Positions 8,051 to 16,195 of a stretch of DNA of 30,223 nt are shown here, piece by piece. The DNA comes from JAJTFW01 sp964534995 (GTDB lineage: Bacteria; Bacteroidota; Bacteroidia; AKYH767-A; OLB10): the NCBI GenBank assembly GCA_964534995.1, contig CAZHSC010000043.1:1-30223 (forward strand), in the 5' to 3' direction. The notes under the pieces were generated by a model that was not told where the DNA came from, searched no databases, and was given only the letters and a program-made list of their open reading frames with translations. A program made the position numbers and the translations under genes. Numbering within the stretch: the first letter of the stretch is position 1; the number at the start of each line of letters is the position of its first letter.

Positions 8051-10174
8051 TTATTGGTTAGCACTTAATCGGGAGGCTTTGATGTCGGTACCCATGCGCT
8101 GTAAATAAGCTATCATGGCAATTAGTTCTTTGTTGGGAGCAATACTTGCATTGTTTTTCTTCAGGTCAGCGGCAATGGATTCCGCCTGTTTCATCAGATC
8201 ATCATTGGCTTTCTGGTCGTAGCCTTCAGGATAGGGTACCCCCAAACTTTGCATGGCGCGAATTTTTGCAGGAGTACTGCTGATGTCAAGGTCTTTATCC
8301 GCCATCCAGTCATAGGCTGGCATGATTGACCCAGGTGACATGGTAGTAGGATCAATCATATGGTGATAATGCCATATGTTGGGATATTTACCACCCACCC
8401 TTTGCAGGTCCGGACCGGTTCTTTTTGACCCCCATTGGAAGGGATGGTCATAAACAAATTCTCCTGCTTTAGAATATTCCCCATAACGTTCAGTTTCTGA
8501 GCGGAAAGGCCGTATCATCTGCGAATGGCAGGTGTAACAACCCTCCCGTACATAAATATCCCTTCCCTGTAACTCGAGGGGTGTGTAGGGTTTTACACTG
8601 GCAATGGTGGGAATGTTGGATTGTACGAGGAAAGTTGGTACAAACTCAACTATACCACCTATTAATATCAGTACCGTGCTTAATAACAACATCTGAATAG
8701 GTCTGCGTTCAATCCAGCGGTGCCAGTGCCCTCCATGTACCGCTTCATTAGGATCCAAAGCAGGTGCTTCTACAGATTCCTCTTCATGTAAGATTCCGGC
8801 TTTCATGGTGAGAACAAGGTTATATACCATAACAATGGCGCCTATAAAGTATAGAAGACCACCCACTGCGCGTAATTTGTACATGGGGATAAGCTGGGTT
8901 ACTGTTTCCAGGAAATTGGGGTAACGCAATACGCCATCCGGGGTGAAGTCTTTCCACATCAGACTTTGTGTAAATCCTGCGAAATACATTGGAATGGCGT
9001 AAAACAAAATTCCGAGCGTGGCAATCCAAAAATGAAAAGATGCAAGTTTTTTAGAGTGCAATTCGGTTTTATACAGTCTTGGTATCAACCAGTAAAGAAT
9101 ACCGAATGTTAACATTCCATTCCATCCCAGTCCTCCAATGTGTACGTGTGCGATGGTCCAGTCGGTAAAATGGCTGATAGCATTTACATTCTTTAAAGAA
9201 AGCATCGGCCCTTCAAAGGTGGACATACCATATGCGGTAATGGCTACCACCATGAATTTTAAAACAATGTCTTCCCGCACCCTGTCCCAGGCACCACGCA
9301 AGGTCAGCAGACCGTTTATCATTCCTCCCCAGGATGGAGCTATGAGCATGATGGAAAATACAGTACCCAGTGATTGAGCCCAGTCTGGTAAGGCAGAGTA
9401 AAGAAGATGGTGAGGACCCGCCCAGATGTAAATGAATATAAGGGCCCAGAAGTGAATGATGGAAAGGCGGTAAGAATATACCGGCCGGTTAGCTGCTTTC
9501 GGAACAAAGTAGTACATCAACCCCAGGTATGGAGTCGTTAAAAAGAATGCCACTGCATTGTGTCCGTACCACCATTGTACCAGGGCATCCTGAACACCCG
9601 CGTAGGCAGAATAACTCTTTAAAAGGCTGACTGGAATTTCAATTGAATTTACAATATGCAGCACTGCCACAGTTATAACGGTTGCGATATAAAACCATAT
9701 CGCAACATATAAATGTCTTTCTCTTCTTTTAAGAATGGTGCCAAACATGTTAATGGCAAACACCACCCAAACCAGGGCGATTAGAATATCAATAGGCCAT
9801 TCCAGTTCAGCATATTCTTTGCCTGTGGTATGTCCGGTTAATAAGGTGACGGCCGCAAGTACAATGATGGATTGCCAACCCCAGAAATGAAATTTACTGA
9901 GCGCATCACTGAACATTCTTGCTTTGCATAGCCGTTGTAGTGAGTAATACAACCCCATGAAAATTCCGTTTCCGACAAATGCGAAAATGATGGCGTTGGT
10001 ATGCACCGGGCGCACTCGGCCGAAACTAAAGTACTCTCCCAGGTTAAGGCTTGGAAAAGGAATCTGTAAGGCCGCAATCAGTCCCAGTAACATTCCTACT
10101 ATTCCCCAGATAATAGTAGCTAAGGCAAAGTTTCTCACAATGCGATTGTCATAGCTGAATTTTTCAATGGTCAT
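8051..10174 (-). CDS. ccoNO: cbb3-type cytochrome c oxidase, fused subunits I and II (CcoNO)
   Basis: The catalytic core of a high-affinity proton-pumping oxidase that reduces O2 to water. Numbered from the ATG at 10174 the fusion has 707 residues. The CcoN part has about 12 helices with haem and copper ligands visible: H58 (low-spin haem), H205 in WWYGHNAV and H255/H256 in GPHH (CuB), and H343 and H345 in IAHVHIGG (haem b3 and haem b). A linker near 455-490 leads to the CcoO part: one membrane helix at about 491-515, haem c motif CYTCH (546-550), and axial M618 in GSIMPAYDWM. The fusion of N and O is typical of Bacteroidota. An in-frame TTG at 10180 overlaps the ccoS stop; I prefer the ATG, 2 bases after that stop. 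Confidence 0.97.
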   Translation of the reverse strand: MTIEKFSYDNRIVRNFALATIIWGIVGMLLGLIAALQIPFPSLNLGEYFSFGRVRPVHTNAIIFAFVGNGIFMGLYYSLQRLCKARMFSDALSKFHFWGWQSIIVLAAVTLLTGHTTGKEYAELEWPIDILIALVWVVFAINMFGTILKRRERHLYVAIWFYIATVITVAVLHIVNSIEIPVSLLKSYSAYAGVQDALVQWWYGHNAVAFFLTTPYLGLMYYFVPKAANRPVYSYRLSIIHFWALIFIYIWAGPHHLLYSALPDWAQSLGTVFSIMLIAPSWGGMINGLLTLRGAWDRVREDIVLKFMVVAITAYGMSTFEGPMLSLKNVNAISHFTDWTIAHVHIGGLGWNGMLTFGILYWLIPRLYKTELHSKKLASFHFWIATLGILFYAIPMYFAGFTQSLMWKDFTPDGVLRYPNFLETVTQLIPMYKLRAVGGLLYFIGAIVMVYNLVLTMKAGILHEEESVEAPALDPNEAVHGGHWHRWIERRPIQMLLLSTVLILIGGIVEFVPTFLVQSNIPTIASVKPYTPLELQGRDIYVREGCYTCHSQMIRPFRSETERYGEYSKAGEFVYDHPFQWGSKRTGPDLQRVGGKYPNIWHYHHMIDPTTMSPGSIMPAYDWMADKDLDISSTPAKIRAMQSLGVPYPEGYDQKANDDLMKQAESIAADLKKNNASIAPNKELIAMIAYLQRMGTDIKASRLSANQ

Positions 10175-10176
10175 AC

Positions 10177-10353
10177 TCAATCAGGATTTTTTAAATTATT
10201 TTGGTTAGGTATTATTTCATCATCAATCAAAATTCTTACTCCGGGCGATATATCATCATCAAACTGCCCGCTTCTTACTGACCATAGAAATCCGGCCAGA
10301 AAACTTCCGGCAACAAAAAGACTACAGGCAATCAGTATCAGAATTACACTCAT
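10177..10353 (-). CDS. ccoS: cbb3-type oxidase assembly protein CcoS (58 aa)
   Basis: CcoS (FixS) is a small membrane protein needed to insert haem b and CuB into the cbb3 core. The 58-residue product begins MSVILILIACSLFVAGSFL, giving one N-terminal transmembrane helix (about 3-23), followed by GFLWSVRSGQFDD, the conserved CcoS signature (aromatic, then the SGQFDD stretch). A short acidic tail follows. It is the first gene of the leftward cco operon, with ccoNO starting 2 bases after its stop. It is preceded by a promoter region with an FNR-type box at 10414-10427. Confidence 0.93.
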   Translation of the reverse strand: MSVILILIACSLFVAGSFLAGFLWSVRSGQFDDDISPGVRILIDDEIIPNQNNLKNPD

Positions 10354-10361
10354 AAACGGGG

Positions 10362-10427
10362 CAAATTTATTTTTGACAATTATATGACAGTATGATGATT
10401 TTTAGCCGGAAAATTGATCTTTATCAT
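10362..10427 (-). promoter_or_regulatory. Promoter of the cco operon with FNR-type box
   Basis: Two parts are seen upstream of ccoS. An FNR-type inverted repeat TTGATctttATCAT (10414-10427) is one base away from TTGAT-N4-ATCAA. A -7 element on the minus strand reads TAAATTTG (10362-10369), a perfect TAnnTTTG. The centres are 55 bp apart. No -33 TTTG lies at the usual 19-21 bp, which fits an activator-dependent promoter. If the start point is about 7 bp past the -7 centre, the box is centred near -62, like class I FNR/CRP sites. The box lies just past the ccoI stop. Confidence 0.7.
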
Positions 10428-10428
10428 G

Positions 10429-12852
10429 TTATTGGCTTTTAAGTAAGGACTTTGCTTTGTAACTACTTGCCAATACGGTGTATATAACAAGGCTACTGGT
10501 ACTGATGGGCATCAGGATTGCTGCAATGACCGGAGATAAAGTTCCCTGTACAGCGAACCACAACCCCGCAAAATTGTAAAGGAGGGATATGATAAAACTG
10601 ATAATGATAATTCTTTGACCCGACTTCGCAAATCTGAGAAGGGAAGAAATTTTGCCAAAGTACTTTGACAGGATGATGCCGTCACATCCCGGCGTGAAAT
10701 TGTTAATGTCTTCTGCAACGGCTATTCCAACATGGCTGTTCAGTAAGGCTATGGCGTCGTTGAGTCCGTCACCAACCATCATTACTTTACTTCCGTTGCG
10801 CTGCAGATCCTGAACGTAACACACCTTATCTTCAGGTTTCTGATCGAACTTTACTGTACCTTTTTGCCCCAGCAATCCTTCAAGGTACCCGCGTTCGTAG
10901 GCATGGTCACCACTGATGACGGATATATGATAACGTTCCTCTTTCAGTTTATTAACCAGACCGGCAGCTTCCGGTCGGTATTGGTTGGTAAAATGGAAGT
11001 ATCCGTAAACCTCCCCATTCACTTGAACACCTACGTTTGAATGCTGAGCCCCGTCGATTACAGGATTGTTATCACCAATAAATGCCCTGCTCCCTAAACG
11101 GATGTTATAATTCATGGACTTCCCCTCAATGCCCATTCCTTCTTTTTCCTGTACTTCACTCAGCATTGCCCTTTTTCTTTCATGGCCCGGAGATAATCTG
11201 GCAATTAGACGGCTTAAAGGGTGGGAGGAGGCGTTCGCCAGGTCTGAAATGGCATACAAGAGTTCTTTTGAAAGAGGGGTTCCGGAATAGCTTACACTAG
11301 CACTTTCTGCCTCCGTCAGTGTTCCGGTTTTATCAAAAACAATGGCGTCAATATCAGATAGCTTTTCCAGCACATTGGCATTCTTCAGATATATTCCGTT
11401 ACGGCCCAGAATTCGCAGCATATTCCCGAATGTAAATGGTGCTGACAAGGCAAGTGCGCAGGCGCAGGCGATCACCAGTACAGAGGTAAAGGCATGTAGT
11501 GCACGGTTAAAATCGCTGTTATACCAATACAAAAATGAACCGGCAGCAATCAACAGGGTAAGGATCACAAACCAGCGACTGATATTTTCCACCATTTGCT
11601 GGAATCCGCTTTTATATGAAGATTTACCGCTCGATTGATTCCACAATTGTGTCAGGTAACTTTGTGATACTTCCTGCTGCACGACCACTTCAGCGGGACT
11701 GCCTTTGAGCCGTCCTCCGGCAAAGATTTTATCACCTTTTTCGCATCGTACGGTCCTCGATTCTCCGGTAACAAAACTATAGTCGATATCCGCCGTGTCA
11801 CTGATCAATAATACATCGGCAGGGATGATTTCCAGGTTCCTGATGAATATTCTGTCGTTAACCTGTAAATCCTGTACAGCCACCGCTTCCTGTTTACTCC
11901 CGCGGATCCTGCTCACAGCAATGGGAAAATATGACTTATAGTCGCGGTCAAAAGAAAGCCAGCGGTAGGTTTTACTTTGAAAATTTCTGCCGATAAGCAT
12001 AAAAAACACCAGGCCGGTCATACTGTCAAAATAGCCGGGACCGCTTCCGCTGAGTATTTCATAACTGCTCCTTAAAAACATGGCGATGATACCGATGGCG
12101 ATGGGTACATCAATGTTTATGGTTTTTTGTCTGAAGCTTAATAATGCGTTTTCAAGAAATTCACTTGCGCTATAAAGGAATACAGGAATGGAGAGAAATA
12201 AAATAATATAACCAAATGCTTTACTGAAATCTTCACCATGATAAACGCCTCCTGAGAAATACTCCGGAAAACTCAATAACATAATGTTGCCGAAGGCGAA
12301 CCCGGACACCCCGATTTTATATATGCGGCTTCTGTTGTGACTTTTTGAGGTTCCTTTTTCAGCCTGTTTAAGGTTTAGTTCAGGCGGATAACCTATCTGA
12401 TGGAGGCGCTCAACTATCTTTCTTAAACTGGTAATGGAAGGATCATAAACGATGCTGATCTCCTTTTTTATAAAATCAGTATGGGACCGGATTACGCCGG
12501 TTTCCAGTTTACCTAAATGTTCCAAAAGCCATATACAACTGCTGCAGTGCATAGCCGGGATGTGAAACAATAAATGGATACTTTCTTTATCCCTGAACCG
12601 GATCAGTGATCGTGCTATTTTTTCGTCATCCAGATAAGCATACCGGTCTCCTAAAAAGGGATGACGTTGTGTGATGCCGGGTCGGGCATCCAGGTTGTAG
12701 TAATTACATAGGTTGTTCTCTGATAACACTTCATACACCAACTTACAACCGGGACAGCAAAAATTTTTTTCGTCAAAAATGACAGCATCTCCCAAACATT
12801 CTTCTCCGCAGTGAAAACAAAGTGTTTTAGTATCTGTATTTACGCGTTGCAT
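10429..12852 (-). CDS. ccoI: Copper-transporting P1B-type ATPase for cbb3 assembly (CcoI/FixI)
   Basis: An 807-residue inner-membrane ATPase, expected to export Cu(I) to the periplasmic side for cbb3 maturation. In order: an N-terminal zinc-ribbon-like metal site (C12, C15, C32, C33, C36), a heavy-metal-associated domain with MHCSSC (C103, C106), membrane helices from about residue 180, the actuator TGES (362-365), the membrane metal motif at 463-465, phosphorylation site DKTGT (D507), SHP (543-545), hinge GDGLND (694-699), and C-terminal helices with YN (759-760) and MPIST (781-785). The intramembrane motif reads Cys-Ala-Cys, where the family norm is Cys-Pro-Cys. The N-terminal cysteine pair-rich extension is typical of the FixI branch. 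It has its own FNR-type promoter and ends just upstream of the ccoS promoter. Confidence 0.95.
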   Translation of the reverse strand: MQRVNTDTKTLCFHCGEECLGDAVIFDEKNFCCPGCKLVYEVLSENNLCNYYNLDARPGITQRHPFLGDRYAYLDDEKIARSLIRFRDKESIHLLFHIPAMHCSSCIWLLEHLGKLETGVIRSHTDFIKKEISIVYDPSITSLRKIVERLHQIGYPPELNLKQAEKGTSKSHNRSRIYKIGVSGFAFGNIMLLSFPEYFSGGVYHGEDFSKAFGYIILFLSIPVFLYSASEFLENALLSFRQKTINIDVPIAIGIIAMFLRSSYEILSGSGPGYFDSMTGLVFFMLIGRNFQSKTYRWLSFDRDYKSYFPIAVSRIRGSKQEAVAVQDLQVNDRIFIRNLEIIPADVLLISDTADIDYSFVTGESRTVRCEKGDKIFAGGRLKGSPAEVVVQQEVSQSYLTQLWNQSSGKSSYKSGFQQMVENISRWFVILTLLIAAGSFLYWYNSDFNRALHAFTSVLVIACACALALSAPFTFGNMLRILGRNGIYLKNANVLEKLSDIDAIVFDKTGTLTEAESASVSYSGTPLSKELLYAISDLANASSHPLSRLIARLSPGHERKRAMLSEVQEKEGMGIEGKSMNYNIRLGSRAFIGDNNPVIDGAQHSNVGVQVNGEVYGYFHFTNQYRPEAAGLVNKLKEERYHISVISGDHAYERGYLEGLLGQKGTVKFDQKPEDKVCYVQDLQRNGSKVMMVGDGLNDAIALLNSHVGIAVAEDINNFTPGCDGIILSKYFGKISSLLRFAKSGQRIIIISFIISLLYNFAGLWFAVQGTLSPVIAAILMPISTSSLVIYTVLASSYKAKSLLKSQ

Positions 12853-12872
12853 AGTAATTGGTAATGAGCCAA

Positions 12873-12938
12873 CAAGAATACGAAGATGGATATTTAGGGT
12901 TTATGAGAATTGTCAGTATTCTCTTTGATGCTTATCAA
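12873..12938 (-). promoter_or_regulatory. Promoter of ccoI with perfect FNR-type box
   Basis: TTGATgcttATCAA at 12925-12938 is a perfect match to the FNR/FixK consensus TTGAT-N4-ATCAA. On the minus strand TATTCTTG at 12873-12880 matches the -7 consensus TAnnTTTG at all but one position. The centres are 55 bp apart, the same distance as at the ccoS and DUF2892 promoters. The -7 element ends 20 bases before the ccoI start codon. Confidence 0.7.
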
Positions 12939-13233
12939 AATGGACTTAATCAGCATAGGATTTGACAGAAATCATAGCAAACAGGTAGTTAGATTTACAT
13001 TTTTGCAATGATATCTTACTTTAAAGGTGAGATAGGTAAGTTAAAAATAGATAATAAATAAATACAGCCGGTTATTGTGGCCAAAGTAAGGGCATTATGT
13101 ACTCAGGATCAAAACCTGGCTTTTCAGGGGATGCATGAAAGATATAATGGCTGGGGTTGTGCAGGTGAGGATAGGGATGATAAAGACAGTAGTAGCGGTT
13201 ATTCACATGAAAAACAGATCATATCCTGCAGCC
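12939..13233. other. Intergenic stretch with no convincing gene
   Basis: Between the ccoI FNR box and the box of the 13350 gene I see no RNA gene, repeat or clear hairpin. A GTG-initiated frame of 54 codons (13077-13241, +) is open, hydrophilic and Asp/Ser-rich. It has no recognisable motif or visible ribosome site, and it runs into the next regulatory box, so I do not call it a gene. Confidence 0.5.
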
Positions 13234-13277
13234 ATGATTAATATCATTTGTTCAATTGAAACCAAATAGCACCTTTG
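13234..13277 (+). promoter_or_regulatory. Promoter with FNR-like box ahead of the 13350 gene
   Basis: ATGATtaatATCAT at 13234-13247 keeps the TGAT-N4-ATCA core of the FNR box, with both outer bases changed. TTTG at 13247-13250 is a perfect -33 element, followed after exactly 19 bp by CACCTTTG (13270-13277), one base from TAnnTTTG. Box centre to -7 centre is 33 bp, putting the box near -40 and against the -33 element, like class II FNR/CRP sites. Confidence 0.5.
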
Positions 13278-13349
13278 CCGGTTAATTAACATTACTAAAA
13301 TAGTTCACGATCCTTTAAAATGTACGGAAGATTCAATCAAAATTCTACT

Positions 13350-13757
13350 ATGAAAATCAGGATTAGCAATGAAAGACCCTTATCGGGTTTGCAAGCTGAC
13401 TTTAACGCTCTTTTTCCCTTTCTGAAAGTGGAATTTTTTAAAACACCCCATAAGATAGGTGAGAGTTCTTCGAAAAGTCTGATTTATAATAACAACCGCT
13501 ATGTCAGGGATTGCAGGGTGAAAAATACGGAAGGAGATTTACTTGTGAACGAATTGATGACCGTAAATGAACTGGAAGAGCAATTCCTTAATAATTTTGG
13601 ATTGTCTGTACAGGTATTTAGAAAATCCGGTAATGTATGGCTGGAAACTTCAGCTACCGATTCCTGGACTTTACGCCAGCAAAATGACGAAGGGGCCGAA
13701 CTGTCCAGGCAAATAAAGGAAAAGCCCGAGAACCAGGAAGACAGTGATTTCTATTAG
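13350..13757 (+). CDS. Conserved Bacteroidota protein of unknown function (135 aa)
   Basis: I do not recognise a named family. The product is small, soluble and without signal or membrane segments. The N-terminal half, KIRISNERPLSGLQADFN and PFLKVEFFK, looks like a beta-alpha unit. The C-terminal half has VNELEEQFLNNFGLSVQVFR followed by KSGNVWLETSATDSWTLRQQ, a well-ordered block, then an acidic tail. I believe similar proteins occur near low-oxygen genes in Bacteroidota, but cannot confirm this here. An upstream in-frame ATG at 13320 would add ten residues; I prefer 13350, where the ordered sequence begins. It sits between ccoI and the sensor/regulator pair, with an FNR-like box in its promoter, so a role in low-oxygen physiology is likely (inference). 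Confidence 0.75.
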   Translation: MKIRISNERPLSGLQADFNALFPFLKVEFFKTPHKIGESSSKSLIYNNNRYVRDCRVKNTEGDLLVNELMTVNELEEQFLNNFGLSVQVFRKSGNVWLETSATDSWTLRQQNDEGAELSRQIKEKPENQEDSDFY

Positions 13758-13795
13758 AAAATCTTTTTTACTATAGGAGGTAATCCGCGAAAAAA

Positions 13796-14857
13796 TCAGG
13801 CTTTTAAATTCCTGAGTTTCTTTTCATCAAGTATTTTGATTTTTCCATCCTTGATTTCTATAAGTTTCTCCTCCTTAAAATCGCTTAAAGTCCGGATCAG
13901 TGACTCGGTAGCGGTTCCTACTATGTTGGCAAGATCGTCCCGTGCAATGGCAATGGAAAATTGCTCTCCTTCACGGGCCTGGTATTTGTCGCGTAACAGT
14001 ACCAATGCTTCTGCCGTCCTTTTCCTGACAGAGCTATACGCCAGGTCAAGTAATCTTTCCTGTTTGTCAAGAACCCCTTTGGTTAGTATTTTTAAAAAGT
14101 TCTTGGTAACGGATATGTTTCCAAATACCATTTGCTGGAATTCCTCCTTGGGTATGAAGGTGATTTCAGCATCTTCCATGGCTTCAGCTGATTCATAATA
14201 GGGATTTTCTTCAAGTAATGTTGTATAACCAAAGAAATCCCCTTCTTTTAACAAATCCGTTATCAACTCTTTCCCATATTCATGGGTCTTGAAAATTTTA
14301 ACTTTTCCCTTGTTGATATAGTAAAGTCCGTTTGGATAATTACCTTCCAGATAAATGCTTTCCTTCTTTTTGTAATGATTAATTTTTTTACCCTCCAGAA
14401 ACCTTTTTAAAGCACCCGCACCGGCAACATCACTGATAAAACTACCGAGGCCTTCCAGGTCTTTATTGTACTCCTTTTTCAGGGTTTCTGCTTTTTTGAT
14501 TCTGCTTTCAACCGCATTTAATAATTCAGTTTTATCAAATGGCTTCGTGATATAATCATCAGCACCCAATTCCATGCCTTTTCTCATATCACTTCTTTCG
14601 GCTTTTGCTGTAAGGAAGATGAAAGGTACAGTTGACAACTGCGGGTCCTTGCCCAGTAAATGCAGTACACCATAACCATCTAGTCCCGGCATCATGATAT
14701 CACAAATTATTAGATCGGGAAACTCTTTCCTGGCAAGCTCTACACCTTCCTTGCCGTCCGGAGCTGTCAATACCTTGTATTCAGCCAATTCAAGGATCTC
14801 CGCTGTATTTTCACGGACATCTTGGTTATCTTCAATAAGCAATATTTTCTTTTTCAT
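13796..14857 (-). CDS. Receiver-CRP/FNR fusion response regulator
   Basis: A 353-residue regulator joining two usually separate proteins. Residues 1-120 are a CheY-type receiver: acidic pair E9/D10, phosphoacceptor D53 in IICDIMMPG, T83 and K105 in DYITKPF. A helical linker (about 121-145) leads to a CRP/FNR sensor domain (about 150-245, with GDFFGYTTLL and ESAEAMEDAEI), a dimer helix, and a winged HTH (about 278-345). The recognition helix reads TATESLIRTLSDF; E318 and R322 match E209 and R213 of E. coli FNR, which read TTGAT half-sites. C52 is the only cysteine, so an FNR-type Fe-S cluster is impossible. It starts 3 bases after the kinase gene. It probably activates cco genes when phosphorylated (inference). 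Confidence 0.92.
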   Translation of the reverse strand: MKKKILLIEDNQDVRENTAEILELAEYKVLTAPDGKEGVELARKEFPDLIICDIMMPGLDGYGVLHLLGKDPQLSTVPFIFLTAKAERSDMRKGMELGADDYITKPFDKTELLNAVESRIKKAETLKKEYNKDLEGLGSFISDVAGAGALKRFLEGKKINHYKKKESIYLEGNYPNGLYYINKGKVKIFKTHEYGKELITDLLKEGDFFGYTTLLEENPYYESAEAMEDAEITFIPKEEFQQMVFGNISVTKNFLKILTKGVLDKQERLLDLAYSSVRKRTAEALVLLRDKYQAREGEQFSIAIARDDLANIVGTATESLIRTLSDFKEEKLIEIKDGKIKILDEKKLRNLKA

Positions 14858-14860
14858 AAT

Positions 14861-16102
14861 TTATTGATCCGCCTTTGGAAATGTGATTTTGATGGTCGTT
14901 CCTGTGTTTAGTTTACTGCTGAGTGTCAGATGGCCCTTCATCAGGTCTACATAATTTCCAACAATATGTAATCCCAACCCTGTGCCCTGTATGTTAAATG
15001 CATTCTTTCCTCTGTAAAATCGTTCAAATAAATGTTTTTGATCCTCTTCACTGATGCCAATACCCTCATCCTGGACCTCTATGCTGATCGTGTAGGCATC
15101 ACAGCGTGTTTGTATGTTTATTTTTTTGTTTTCGCTGGTAAATTTAATAGCATTATTGATAAGGTTGATCAGTATGTTTTTAATTAGTTTACTGTCAAGA
15201 TATACCTGAGGGGTTCCTTTGTGCTCATAGGTTAATTTTTGTCCCGCCTTTGCATTTAACTGCATATCCAGGACTACTTCGCTTACCAGGTCTTCAAGAT
15301 TAAAGACTCTGTATTCTGCGTGTACCTTCCCTTCTTCAAGTTTACTGATGGAAAGAAAGTCGCTAAGGATATCATTCAGATTGTGTACAGATGATTTAAT
15401 ACGGTTGATATGCTTGATGCGCTTTTCCTGACTTTCTGTGCTGCTGTATTCAGAAATTAAACTGGCCGAAGATAATATGGTGGTCAATGGCGTTCTGAAT
15501 TCATGGGAAGCCATTGAAATAAAACGGGATTTCAAATCATTGAGATCTTTTTCCTTTTCAAGCGCTATGCTCAGTTCGTTTCTGGACTTTTCCAATTCAC
15601 GTATGGCTTCCTGAAGTACTTTGGTACGGTCCGAAACTTTTTTTTCTAACTCCTCATTGGTTGCAATGAGTGCGGCTGCAACCCGTTCTAATTCTTTTTG
15701 TTTTTCCTGAACGGCAAACTCAATCTGTTTCCTGAATGTAATATCAATTAAAAAGGCCATGACTAACTTTTTGCCTTTAATATCAATCGGACTCAGACTT
15801 ATTTCAACGGGTAGTAGTTCGCCGCCTTTTTTTCGGGCATATAAATCAAGCCCTAAACCCATGGTTCTTGACCTGGAATGTTGGTTAAAGTTGTTTCGGT
15901 GCTGTTCGTGCTTGTGCCGGACCATGTCCGGAACGAGGTCTTCAACCGTCAGTGATTCAAGTTCGGAAACCGAGTAATGCAGCATGCGGGCCGCAGCCGG
16001 ATTGGCCAGAAAAATTTTACCCCTATCGTCAACTACAATAATTCCTTCAGCCGAATGATTAAATAAAGTATCAATTAACTCATGTTTATGTAGTCCTATC
16101 AT
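14861..16102 (-). CDS. Soluble PAS-domain sensor histidine kinase, FixL-like
   Basis: A 413-residue cytosolic kinase without membrane segments. In order: a PAS domain with PAC end (about residues 5-128), a coiled coil (about 130-190), HisKA with SMASHEFRTPL (phospho-histidine H200), and HATPase with N box NLINNAIKF (N317), G1 DEGIGI (345-350), FERFYRG and G2 GTGLGL (373-378). The PAS domain resembles the FixL haem domain: aligned on the G of TMGLG (G82), H65 falls 17 residues before it, as the haem-ligand histidine does in rhizobial FixL. The arginine that stabilises bound O2 in FixL is replaced by leucine. Haem binding is an inference. It is the first gene of a two-gene operon with the receiver-FNR fusion. 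Confidence 0.92.
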   Translation of the reverse strand: MIGLHKHELIDTLFNHSAEGIIVVDDRGKIFLANPAAARMLHYSVSELESLTVEDLVPDMVRHKHEQHRNNFNQHSRSRTMGLGLDLYARKKGGELLPVEISLSPIDIKGKKLVMAFLIDITFRKQIEFAVQEKQKELERVAAALIATNEELEKKVSDRTKVLQEAIRELEKSRNELSIALEKEKDLNDLKSRFISMASHEFRTPLTTILSSASLISEYSSTESQEKRIKHINRIKSSVHNLNDILSDFLSISKLEEGKVHAEYRVFNLEDLVSEVVLDMQLNAKAGQKLTYEHKGTPQVYLDSKLIKNILINLINNAIKFTSENKKINIQTRCDAYTISIEVQDEGIGISEEDQKHLFERFYRGKNAFNIQGTGLGLHIVGNYVDLMKGHLTLSSKLNTGTTIKITFPKADQ

Positions 16103-16195
16103 ATTTTTATTTAATACTCCGGCTCATGGACCTGATAAAATTAATATTTCCAGCCGTACTGTCAGCAAAGAAAAAGTATAAAGTCCCCTCTTTGA

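Noticed and set aside
10180..10180. TTG start for ccoNO two codons upstream of the ATG
   Set aside because: It overlaps the ccoS stop codon, and the ATG at 10174 is a better start at normal spacing.
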